Of a stretch of DNA of 30,621 bases, positions 17,901 to 24,415 are shown in pieces (the first letter of the stretch is position 1; each line of letters starts with the position of its first letter). Both the position numbers and the translations under genes were made by a program. This DNA is from CAZIOH01 sp964540815 (GTDB lineage: Bacteria; Myxococcota_A; Polyangia; Fen-1088), in NCBI GenBank assembly GCA_964540815.1, contig CAZIOH010000081.1:1-30621 (forward strand), in the 5' to 3' direction. The notes below the pieces were generated by a model. It worked only from the letters and a program-made list of their open reading frames with translations, had not been told where the DNA came from and searched no databases.

Positions 17901-20646
17901 CGCCGCCCTGGCCGAGCTGGCCCTCAAGGAGAATGACTTCGTCACCTACGCCGCGACCCGGCGCCGGGAGGCCCGGGCCCGCCTCACCGCCAGCGAGGCG
18001 GTGGCGGCGCTGCTCGACGCCGGGCGGGCCTATCGAGAGCAAGCCAACCTGCCGGCCGAGGCCCGGGCCTGTTTCGAGGAGGCGCTGGCGCGCGAGCCGA
18101 CCAGCGTGGATGCGCTGCGGGCCCTGGCGGCGTTGCATGCCGCGGCGGGCGAGTGGACGGCAGCGCGCGACCGGCTGCTGCGGCAGCTGGAGCTGGTCGA
18201 GGGCGCGGAGTTCCGGGCGGCGGTCCTCACCGATCTGGCGCGATCGGTGTGGGAGGGCTCGGGCGAGGTCGCCGAAGCCCAGCGGTACGTCGACGAGGCC
18301 CTCGAGCTCATGCCCGATCACCTGCCGGCGGTGCTGGCGGCGGCCGACATCTACTACAAGGAGGGCCAGTGGTCGGCGGCCGAGCGACGGCTCACCGAGG
18401 CCATCCGTCGGCTGCGCCACCAGCCCGACCATGCCTCGCGCCTGCATCTGCGGCTCGCGGAGGTCACCGAGCGGCTCGGGCGCGCCGACGAGTCCTTCCG
18501 GCAGCTGTCCGAGTCGGATCGCCTGACGCCCGGGCAGCTGAGCACACGGCTGGCGATGGGCGAGAACCGTTTTCGCGCTGGAAAGTGGCGAGAGGCGTCC
18601 GCCCTCCTCGGTCCGCTGGCGGAGCACGCGGACGCCGTGCGCCACGCCGCCGCCGTCGCGGATGGCCTCGGCCACGCGGCCGAGGCGGAGCTCAAGCTGC
18701 GCCGGCCCGAGAAGAGCCTGGCGCTCTACCAGGCGGCGCTGGCGCTCGAGGCGGAGCACCCCCCGTCGCTGCGGGCGATGGCCGACCTCGCCCTCGAGCG
18801 CGGCGAGAAGAGCGCCGCGCGCCTGTTCCTGGAGCGCCTGGCGGCGAGCCCATCCGCCGACCGGGAGATGAAGGTGGGCGTGCTCGAGCAGCTCGGGGAT
18901 CTGTACCTCGAGGCCGGGGAGAGCCTCCGGGCCCGCGCCGCCTACGAGGCGGCGATCGCCCTGTTCGAGGAGCCGAAGGACCTGCTGGTCAGCGTGCTCG
19001 AGAAGGCGCTGCAGCTGCAGCGCGAGGCCGACGACTTCGAGGCGGCCACCCACAGCGCGAGCTTGCTCATCGATCTGGTGCAGGACCCCAAGGAGCGGGC
19101 GCTGCGGCGGCGCGAGGCCGCCATGTTGATCGCGGCGCGCGGCGAGGGCGAGGAGGCGCTGCGGCTGCTGGAGGCGGCGTGCGCGGACAACCCGGAGGAC
19201 GACACGGTGCTGTCGAGCCTGTGTGATCTCCTGACCCGTCAGGGCAAGCAGAAGCAGGTGGCCAAGCGGCTGGCCACCGTGCTGCCTGGCTTGCCGGCGC
19301 CCGAGGACACCCGCGAGGCGCGCGGGCTGCGCGCCAACCTGTGGGAGCGGCTCGGGGAGGCGCGCCGCAAGCGCAGCGTGGCGGAGGCGGTGGCGGCCTT
19401 CGAGCGGGCGGTCGAGCTCGACCCGGAACGGATGAGCGCGCGAATTGCTCTCGCGACCCTGTACGGGCCGCGGATCGAGTACGCCGACGCGGCCCTGGTC
19501 AACCTGCGGCGGCTGGCGGAGGCGGATCCGGCGCGGGTGGCGAGCGTGCGCGCGCTCGGGGAGGCCTTCGCCAAGCGCGGTATGATCGATCCGGCGCGTT
19601 GCGCCTTCGAGCTGCTCGAGGTGCTGGGGGGCATGGAGGAGGGGCCGCGGCGCTTCCTCAAGACCCACCCCACCCCGGAGATGAAGCCCGACGATCCGTA
19701 CGCCGGGGTGCTCGACGACGGTGACCGCCGGGTCCTGGCGGGGCGTGAGGCGGCCATCCTGTCCGAGGTGTTCAGCTTGCTGTGGGAGGGGGCGCCGCAC
19801 CCGAGCGGTCCGCGCCTCGACGACCTGGGAGTGGCGGCGGAGGACAAGCTGTCCCCCATGTCGGATCTCGACGTCGCCAAGGTCTACGGACAGGTGGCCA
19901 AGATGCTCGGGAACAAGCGGACGGCGCTGTACCTCAAGCGGCAAGATGTCCAGCCGCGGACAGCCGAGCTGCTGGTCCAGACGCCGCCGGCGCTGGTCTT
20001 CGGGGGGCTGCTCGAGCAGGTCCCGCTCCCGGAGGCGCGCTTCGAGATCGCGCGCGGGCTCGAGCTGTCGCGGCCGGAGTACATCCTGGCGGCGGCCATC
20101 CGGCCCAAGCAGTTCACGGAGCTCTTCGGCACGGTGCTGCGGGCGTTTCACCCGCGCCACGCCAAGCGGCGGAGCAACACCCTCGACGCGGCGGCCGAGG
20201 CGGCCAGCACCCTGCGCAAGAACGTCCCCTACAAGATCTCCAAGCGGCTGGCCGAGATCTTCCAGGAGGTGGGCTCGACCTCCTGGAGCTCGGTCAAGTG
20301 GCGCAAGGTGGTGGCCGAGACCGCGAACCGCACCGGCCTGCTGGCGGCGGGCGATCTGCGGGCCGCGTTGCCAGCCTTCCTGCGCGCGAACCAGCTGGCG
20401 CTGCCCATGCCCCCTCCGCCTCCCCCGCCCGCGCCCCCGGGAGCGGGAGCGGTGGCGAGCGTGGGAGGGCCGGGCTCGTGGTCACCTGACGCCGATCCCG
20501 GCACCGCGCCCTCCGGCCCCGAGGTGGTCGCCCTGGCGGCCACCAGCGAGGCGCTGCGCGACTGGCTGCGCTTCGCGCTGTCGGACGAATACTTTCGCCT
20601 GCGCGAGAAGCTCGGCACCGCCGCGGTCCAGGCCGCCGCGGCCTAG
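11944..20646 (+). CDS. Giant tetratricopeptide-repeat protein (about 2,900 residues)
   Basis: The protein starts at ATG 11944, with AAGGAGG about 13 nt upstream. It has no signal peptide or membrane segment, so it is probably a cytoplasmic scaffold. Degenerate TPR/HAT-like helical pairs such as LGDPGKAIDAYERALEINGS and ALEALATLYTSLERWRDL repeat from residue 1 to ~1260. A disordered acidic linker of ~240 residues (about 1260-1500) holds AT and DA dipeptide runs, then come more TPRs (~1500-1700). A second linker spans ~1700-1760, followed by a third TPR block to ~2590. A non-TPR region of ~230 residues follows (LSPMSDLDVAKVYGQVAKML, RPEYILAAAIRPKQFTELFG), then a Pro-rich stretch (~2820-2860) and a short helical tail. 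That C-terminal region is not recognised. The gene stands alone and converges on the PEGA gene. Confidence 0.92.
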   Translation: MPSVLEYESALERDPSDTEAFVALRKAYRQAKQHDRLIVLYEKRAQAIDDGAKAAELFYLASELRLDQLGDVAGAEADLANAVHRDPNHIRAAARLKDLYREQDRTTDYMVMLEVEAAAVSRTRDPSRLAELQSEMKQLFVNHFTVLEKTLRAGQRKGKLTKEDVKAIESARKIYRALGDYRSVVRLYDLELEGTTEPKRRGDLLLGLGRVLAEKLEELDAAAHRLAEVIRLRPRDEKALELLASIYANPNWIGADGGERAAGIYHQLARRQQEAGDIEGAIGSLRKALAASPGHAEAAELVERTYYEAGRLSDLDRYYRERVQSATTAEEQLNFLYKRAQLAEGDLGDTAEAQRIYGEIAGMEDPGGPASERLAELFLGGHEFAKLAELREKQLGAIEDPPTRVRLMGELAALYADRLGDRDQAAVYLHAILQIEPTNPQALAAYADHFRDKSDWLALADLLEFAYEQARAANEPADALVTRLEEIAAVVEKNLGNAERALFAWQRIEELNPRQQRARDMQKRLLLKSKDFARIVPVLEREAELADELGQRVEILRRVAQIHREKLGSPERALEIYRELLQLAPDDQVALRAMVEIYERGGDAQGLATTLRMQVGAAATKPERVSLLRRLLLIYDDDLNDVDAASWAASEILTLVPGDRDTLTRLEEVLERAGDHAGLVRTLDDHAEHTSTVEERVQILTRAAEALANHLSDLPGAALRWEAVLAVTPESERALEALATLYTSLERWRDLARVVEAEVHRLAGDPQRQAEALRRLADIAETRLGDQPRAERAWRARLEILPSDLGTLEALARIYGETHEWRALVSMLERQIPLVGDSSTAVAISLRRAEILETDLGEHAAAIEAFERLVAELDPNLWEAHERLRGLYERAGNWERVVKVAERQLFLTEAEDERLRRALEIGALWRDRLGDPGKAIDAYERALEINGSALDAMRALQPLYEGARAWNKRIEIDQRILALTSNAAARQELLLNIGNVYEERLGDPQAAFAWYRRAHVDVAERGESDPEALRASFARLDALAEKHGLFEELIEVYTAKLLQVTERPEQLATVLEIARICEGKLSDPARAFTVLHEALSIEPSGRELAPHLERLAEVTQNWLGLLDVYARLAGNRTERHERVRLLHLRAAIKERRLGDASGALDEHMRCFVIDPKDSETQHEILRLAERTGRWEDALKVQAQLFALAGDLVSKLAIARHAAVLVETEVKDLVRAFRAYLNAFRLAPEDEDVGRQIWRLAGLIGRYTVPTAAVAATATATATATVATAGAADPVVTGRPATAEEADDSAVPTATLVEDTVPVAQGLAEHQEPHGAGDAGGGDQGDGEVDVDDAAVLSVAVDTESSGILEEIDPAEWAVAAEDADADAEGNQQDEGQQGDGQPGVADARAMPNATADATEWPASAKSKTGTNGVHPVNGAHGGERAPAPPPPPRPTLSARTGTPPPVPMGGGPGAGWGTGATVHPTIAAGPRVDPADGKLKPAAQPAPRFETPWQELAQAYEVLPAADPTTRLRYLLKESEVWERGEKNTDRALVVLDRAFRLNAGDPVVRATLERIAGEHDRWDQVCRIYLGGIDGFAPAEHAVSIHLDVARFREALGQIDQAEERYQAILNLQPDQPHAILRMEEITRSQERWAELAAVLERRVSGPAPIAPGPDRRAKMTELAGLYERALEKPYEAIDTLERLVGEAAESDGADSGESRPTEAPEAAGATGAPAGSSDPRAPLDSQGGGPPARAASDVAARAETIAACEALGRLYGRVGLWVKVVDTLQREAELTSDPVAARAVRIRIADVYERELGQADRAIEAFEAIRALDSRDAEALAALDRLYESHARWDDLQEILARRAELAADETEHLDLVRRRARILEERLGNPEAAAGALRALGPVALADRELGAALVRNLRRAGLSHEAARTLGNQVEGARTSGVASSAIVPLLLELSAVRADDLADPAGARQAIAVALEISPEEPNALAALAELALKENDFVTYAATRRREARARLTASEAVAALLDAGRAYREQANLPAEARACFEEALAREPTSVDALRALAALHAAAGEWTAARDRLLRQLELVEGAEFRAAVLTDLARSVWEGSGEVAEAQRYVDEALELMPDHLPAVLAAADIYYKEGQWSAAERRLTEAIRRLRHQPDHASRLHLRLAEVTERLGRADESFRQLSESDRLTPGQLSTRLAMGENRFRAGKWREASALLGPLAEHADAVRHAAAVADGLGHAAEAELKLRRPEKSLALYQAALALEAEHPPSLRAMADLALERGEKSAARLFLERLAASPSADREMKVGVLEQLGDLYLEAGESLRARAAYEAAIALFEEPKDLLVSVLEKALQLQREADDFEAATHSASLLIDLVQDPKERALRRREAAMLIAARGEGEEALRLLEAACADNPEDDTVLSSLCDLLTRQGKQKQVAKRLATVLPGLPAPEDTREARGLRANLWERLGEARRKRSVAEAVAAFERAVELDPERMSARIALATLYGPRIEYADAALVNLRRLAEADPARVASVRALGEAFAKRGMIDPARCAFELLEVLGGMEEGPRRFLKTHPTPEMKPDDPYAGVLDDGDRRVLAGREAAILSEVFSLLWEGAPHPSGPRLDDLGVAAEDKLSPMSDLDVAKVYGQVAKMLGNKRTALYLKRQDVQPRTAELLVQTPPALVFGGLLEQVPLPEARFEIARGLELSRPEYILAAAIRPKQFTELFGTVLRAFHPRHAKRRSNTLDAAAEAASTLRKNVPYKISKRLAEIFQEVGSTSWSSVKWRKVVAETANRTGLLAAGDLRAALPAFLRANQLALPMPPPPPPPAPPGAGAVASVGGPGSWSPDADPGTAPSGPEVVALAATSEALRDWLRFALSDEYFRLREKLGTAAVQAAAA
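15754..15782. repeat. Hexanucleotide array (GCGACT)4 plus partial unit
   Basis: Four perfect GCGACT units and a partial fifth encode the Ala-Thr run in the first linker of the TPR protein. Confidence 0.9.
16075..16092. repeat. Hexanucleotide array (GACGCC)3
   Basis: Three perfect units encode an Asp-Ala run in the same linker of the TPR protein. Confidence 0.85.
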
Positions 20647-20661
20647 GAGCCTTCGCGTAAC

Positions 20662-20678
20662 CCGGAACGATCTTCCGG
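20662..20678. terminator. Candidate bidirectional hairpin between convergent genes
   Basis: CCGGAA-CGATC-TTCCGG is a perfect 6-bp stem in the 46-bp gap between the stops of the TPR gene (20646) and the PEGA gene (20693). Position favours a shared terminator, but no T-run follows on either strand. Confidence 0.4.
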
Positions 20679-20692
20679 TCCGAGGTACTCGC

Positions 20693-21793
20693 TCAAAACG
20701 CGGCCTGGCAAGCGACCCGGGTCGGACCGACGACACAGGACGGGGTGTAGCTCGCGTGCTCCGTCCCGATCATCGGTCGCGGCGACGTGAAGAACCAGTG
20801 GGCCACCGCGGCCCCGCCCAGCCCGATTCCGAGCGCGCCGGCGACGATGCCCAGCCGCTCCGCGGTCACCGCGTCTTGTCGAACGCCACCGCAAACCGAC
20901 TCGCGGGTCTGCAGCGGCATGTCGCGATTCAAGCAAGCGCTGTCGTCGTTCCAGGTCGTGGCCCGCTGCTCGCGGACCGCGAACAGAGCCGCGCTGGTTC
21001 CGAGCAGGGCCAAGCTGCCGCCCGCCAGGGCCCAGGTCACCCAGCGTGCCCGCAGCGGCGATGCGCCCGCTCCATCGGAGATCTGCACCTCGGCGTTGCG
21101 TTCGCGCTCGATCGTGAGCGGGCCACGGCTGGTCATGGGGCCGGCGACGGCGTCCATGGAGCTGAGCTCGACGGACTCCTGCGACAGCCCACCTCCGCCC
21201 GCGACGGTGACTGGACGGCGCAACGGAAAGTAGCCGGGCTTCGACACCTCGAGCTCGTACGCCCCGACCTCCACCACCACGGCCTCGTCCATGGGCAGCA
21301 CGCCGACCCGCTGTCCATTCAGCAGCACCTCGGCCCCCACGGGAGCTCCGAGGGTCCGGAACTGTCCGACGTGTTGCTCGACCGTGTCTTCGACCGTGCG
21401 GATGGCGCTCCGGTACCGCTGGTAATAGGGGTCGGTTCGATACAGCGAGGCCCTGCGCAGGTAGCTGTGGGCCATCACCCACTTGCCGCAGCCCTGGGCC
21501 GCGGTGGTGGCATGCAGCAGGATGCGCACCGAGTTCGGCGCGCGCTTCTCGGCCTTGAGAAAGACCGCCAAGGCGGCTTCGTCCTTGGCAGCCCGACGGA
21601 GCGCGATCCCTTGCTGGATCAGATCCTCCGTGGCGGAATCGACTTGCCCCTCGTCCTGACCCGCCATCGAGCGGCCAGGGAGCCCAGCCATCGTGGCGAA
21701 GACCATCACCAGGACGAGACCGAGACCGGGACCGGGACCAGGACCAGGACCAGGACGAGGCAGGGTTGCCTGGAAGCAGCCGTGAATCCGCAT
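20693..21793 (-). CDS. PEGA domain-containing membrane protein
   Basis: The 366-residue protein starts at ATG 21793, with GGGAG 7 nt upstream. The N-terminus has a Pro-Gly dipeptide run (about 13-23) directly before a hydrophobic core GLGLVLVMVFATMAGLPG, so the export signal is unusual. A TPR-like helical segment (about 52-135) and a PEGA domain (about 147-195: GAEVLLNGQRVGVLP, YELEVSKPGYFPLRRPV) follow. Two hydrophobic helices (about 252-272 and 313-333) then flank a segment containing Cys287 and Cys301. PEGA domains are surface-layer-like beta modules found beside Ser/Thr kinases in myxobacteria. It is the last gene of the kinase cluster, 25 nt after the kinase stop. It could be a kinase partner or substrate; this is inference. 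Confidence 0.85.
   Translation of the reverse strand: MRIHGCFQATLPRPGPGPGPGPGLGLVLVMVFATMAGLPGRSMAGQDEGQVDSATEDLIQQGIALRRAAKDEAALAVFLKAEKRAPNSVRILLHATTAAQGCGKWVMAHSYLRRASLYRTDPYYQRYRSAIRTVEDTVEQHVGQFRTLGAPVGAEVLLNGQRVGVLPMDEAVVVEVGAYELEVSKPGYFPLRRPVTVAGGGGLSQESVELSSMDAVAGPMTSRGPLTIERERNAEVQISDGAGASPLRARWVTWALAGGSLALLGTSAALFAVREQRATTWNDDSACLNRDMPLQTRESVCGGVRQDAVTAERLGIVAGALGIGLGGAAVAHWFFTSPRPMIGTEHASYTPSCVVGPTRVACQAAF
21725..21760. repeat. Hexanucleotide array (ACCGGG/ACCAGG)6
   Basis: Two ACCGGG, three ACCAGG and one ACGAGG unit encode, on the minus strand, the Gly-Pro run in front of the hydrophobic core of the PEGA protein's export signal. Confidence 0.9.
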
Positions 21794-21818
21794 TCGTGAC
21801 TCCCTCGGGCGGTCCCTG

Positions 21819-23441
21819 TCAGTCGAAGATGGGTGCGCCATTGGAATTTTGAAGTGGGAGCGTCGTCTCGCGGGCTCTCGCCTGAGGCGTCGCGGATGTT
21901 GGCACGGGGATCTCCCAGTCGGGCAGGTCCTGAGATGGCTGCCGCCGGCGAACCTCGGCCGACGCGGGCGGGTGGAGCCCGCGCCTCGGCTTGCGCGTAC
22001 CGGTGGAAGCCGGGGACGATCGAGGCCCCCGCGACGCGGGTGACAGCGTCGGGGGCGCTGGCTCCGCCGCCACGACCTGCGGGCTCGTCGCCGGCGGAGC
22101 CCCGACTGGATCCCCTGGGGGCGAACGGCCAAGACCGATGGCCTGGGTCATGAGGATTGGCGCCCCCGCCTCACGAGAGCTCGAGGCGGTCGACCGATGC
22201 CGCAGGGACGAGCCGACCGCCCAGATCCCGAACATCGCAAAGGCGATCAGGGCTCCGATCGCCGCCAGGCCGACCGGCAACAGCCTCGCTCCGAGAGACC
22301 GAGCGCGCTTCGCCGGCGGTGGGTCCACGGCCGTGCTGAGCACGGGGACCGGGCCATCCGCCTCCGGTCTCAGGGGCCCGAAGCTCAACCCCCAGGTGAT
22401 CCGCGTGCGCTGGCCAGCGAGCGACAAGAGCTCCCGGCCCATGGCACGCAGATCGGGGAAGCGCCGCGCCGGATCGAGGCTCATGGCGCGGGTGATGATG
22501 GCAGCCAGGCGCTTCGATACCTTCGGGTTGCTCTCGTCCGGCGGACGGTAGGCGCCGGCTGAAATCATGTGAACGAGATCGTGGAGGTTGGCCCCGAGAT
22601 AGGGCGCGTGCCCGGTGGCACACTCGTACATCACCACGCCAAGAGAATATTGATCGGAGAGGAAGGTCAGCTCTCCTCCCCGCACCCCTTCCGGCGACAT
22701 ATAGGAAGGCGTACCCATCAGGTGTCCATGGTTGGTGATCCGCGGTTGATGGGGATCGGGCGCCTTGGAGATGCCAAAGTCCAGCAGCTTGGGCTCGAGG
22801 TCCTCGTACCTGCCCCGCGAGAGGAAGATGTTGCCGGACTTGAGATCGCGGTGCACGATACCGGCGTCGTGCACGGCGCTGAGGCCCGCGACCACGGGGA
22901 CCATGATGTCGAGGATCAGGCTCTCGTCGAGGGCGCCCTTGTCGGCGATCATCGCCTCCAGATCGGTGCCTTCCAGCAGCTCCATGACCAGATAGGGGAT
23001 GTTCTCGTGCACGCCGACATCGAAGATGTTGACGACGTTGGGGTGCTTGATGGCCGCCGCGATCCGAGCTTCCCGGACGAAGCGCTCACGCCCCTCCGGC
23101 TCTCTGGAGAACCCGTGGAGCATCACCTTGAGGGCAACCTGGCGACGCAAGCCCGCGTGCTCGGCGCGATAGATCCGAGCCATCCCGCCCTCGCCGATGC
23201 AGCCGCCGATCACGTAGACGCCGAACTCGGAGCCCGGCGCGAAGACACCGTGGATCCTGTCGACCAGGGCGGTGGCCTCCGCGCTCGGCCCAACCTCACT
23301 CGGTCTCGCGGGGCTGCCCTCGCGCGCTCCCGCGGGCGGTGCGGCGGTCGCTCCCTCCGCCGGGACCCAGAGTCGGGCGGACTCCGACTCTTCTCCGTCG
23401 TCGACTCTCGGCAACTCCATCTCCTCGGTCCCCATGGCCAC
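21819..23441 (-). CDS. Membrane-anchored serine/threonine protein kinase (PknB/Hanks type)
   Basis: The 540-residue protein has a disordered N-terminus of ~70 residues. The kinase domain (about 73-345) has glycine loop GEGGMARIY (83-91), Lys105 in VALKVM, HRDLKSGN (197-204; catalytic Asp199, RD class), DFGISK (221-226) and GTPSYMSPE, where SPE replaces the usual APE. All catalytic residues are present, so it should be active. A single transmembrane helix lies at about 387-410, and a Pro/Ser/Thr-rich segment of ~130 residues without a recognised sensor domain follows outside. GTG 23441 has GGAG 7 nt upstream; ATG 23435 is the alternative. It begins 2 nt after the lipoprotein stop. The sensed signal could come from the adjacent lipoprotein or PEGA protein; this is inference. 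Confidence 0.95.
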   Translation of the reverse strand: MAMGTEEMELPRVDDGEESESARLWVPAEGATAAPPAGAREGSPARPSEVGPSAEATALVDRIHGVFAPGSEFGVYVIGGCIGEGGMARIYRAEHAGLRRQVALKVMLHGFSREPEGRERFVREARIAAAIKHPNVVNIFDVGVHENIPYLVMELLEGTDLEAMIADKGALDESLILDIMVPVVAGLSAVHDAGIVHRDLKSGNIFLSRGRYEDLEPKLLDFGISKAPDPHQPRITNHGHLMGTPSYMSPEGVRGGELTFLSDQYSLGVVMYECATGHAPYLGANLHDLVHMISAGAYRPPDESNPKVSKRLAAIITRAMSLDPARRFPDLRAMGRELLSLAGQRTRITWGLSFGPLRPEADGPVPVLSTAVDPPPAKRARSLGARLLPVGLAAIGALIAFAMFGIWAVGSSLRHRSTASSSREAGAPILMTQAIGLGRSPPGDPVGAPPATSPQVVAAEPAPPTLSPASRGPRSSPASTGTRKPRRGLHPPASAEVRRRQPSQDLPDWEIPVPTSATPQARARETTLPLQNSNGAPIFD

Positions 23442-23443
23442 GG

Positions 23444-24400
23444 CTACTCTCCCCACTGTTCGAGGCCACGACGCACCTCGGCCAAAGTGACCACGTTCGC
23501 GTGGACCGTCCAGATGGTGTGCGCCAAGGTGGCGCCACTCGGCGCGATGGCCTTCACCTCGTAGTTGCCTGGCTCGAGCTGGAAGTAACCCACCACCCCT
23601 CGGCTGTCCGTCAACGGCAGCACGTTGTCGACCGCGGGCTTCGCCTTGTTGTTGAAGCTGAGCGCCCATCCGACGGCGGGGGGAGGCGGGGGAGAATTCG
23701 TCGACAGCTCCGTGACCTGGACCTGGACGTCCTCGCCCCGTGACTTGATCTGGTCCGGCGAGCCATCCGGGTTCAAGAAACAATTCAGCGTCCGGACCGC
23801 CAGGATTCCCTTCGAGGTGTCCCTCGCCCCGGCGCTGACCTGAGTGTAGAGGTCGTCGAGCGCCGACTCCGTGATCGGCGGGATGACGAGGCCGTGGATC
23901 GTCGGGTTGCCGTAGGGAGTTCCGAGCAGGGGCCCCCCGAGGATGTAGTCGAAGTCCACATAACCTTCTGCCCTCGTCCGGAGGAAGACGTGGTCCACCA
24001 TGTATGGCATCTCGAAGGACCATACGAACGGCGCCATCGGATGGGTGATGTTCAGCTTGTCGGTGATCGGATTCGCGCAGGTCGGATCGGCGCAGACATC
24101 GACGGTCAGGCCTGGGATCGCGGTCAGCAAGGTCGGCTGAGAATAGAAATCGACGATGGCCGCCACGTAGGTCGCCGTCTGCGGGGCCGCGTCGGGAAGG
24201 ACCAGGTTGACGGGTTGGTTCAAGCAGGACCACAGCGGATCGGCCGTCGAGCCAACCGAGGCCATCCAGGTGTCGGTCTGCGGCGCGAGGGAGGTGCACG
24301 CCCCACCAACCAGAGACGTCAGAGCGGCCAGGGCCAGCCACCGTGGACAGGCAGGCCCCTTTCTCACCACCCCGACTCGCTTCACACCGACTCGCCACAC
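23444..24400 (-). CDS. Predicted lipoprotein of unknown function in the kinase operon
   Basis: The protein has 318 residues from GTG 24400, with GAGG 11 nt upstream overlapping the end of the ligase gene; a GTG at 24367 is an alternative. The signal sequence has hydrophobic LALAALTSLVGGAC, and Cys35 is the likely lipidation site. The mature part contains DVCADPTCANPITDK, a Pro-rich linker (SPPPPPAVGW), and a C-terminal segment (VVGYFQLEPGNYEVKAIAPS) resembling carboxypeptidase-regulatory or PEGA-like beta modules, an uncertain match. Four extra cysteines in the mature part could pair. The stop lies 2 nt from the kinase start, so co-expression is nearly certain. A role as periplasmic sensor or partner for the kinase is plausible but unproven. 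Confidence 0.75.
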   Translation of the reverse strand: MWRVGVKRVGVVRKGPACPRWLALAALTSLVGGACTSLAPQTDTWMASVGSTADPLWSCLNQPVNLVLPDAAPQTATYVAAIVDFYSQPTLLTAIPGLTVDVCADPTCANPITDKLNITHPMAPFVWSFEMPYMVDHVFLRTRAEGYVDFDYILGGPLLGTPYGNPTIHGLVIPPITESALDDLYTQVSAGARDTSKGILAVRTLNCFLNPDGSPDQIKSRGEDVQVQVTELSTNSPPPPPAVGWALSFNNKAKPAVDNVLPLTDSRGVVGYFQLEPGNYEVKAIAPSGATLAHTIWTVHANVVTLAEVRRGLEQWGE

Positions 24401-24415
24401 CTTGAGTTGATCCTC

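Noticed and set aside
11968..20160. Antisense open frame of about 2,730 codons opposite the TPR gene
   Set aside because: It is the mirror of a high-GC gene: composition is Leu/Gly/Arg/Gln-rich with no domain, while the plus frame shows clear TPRs, a ribosome-binding site and conserved helical repeats.
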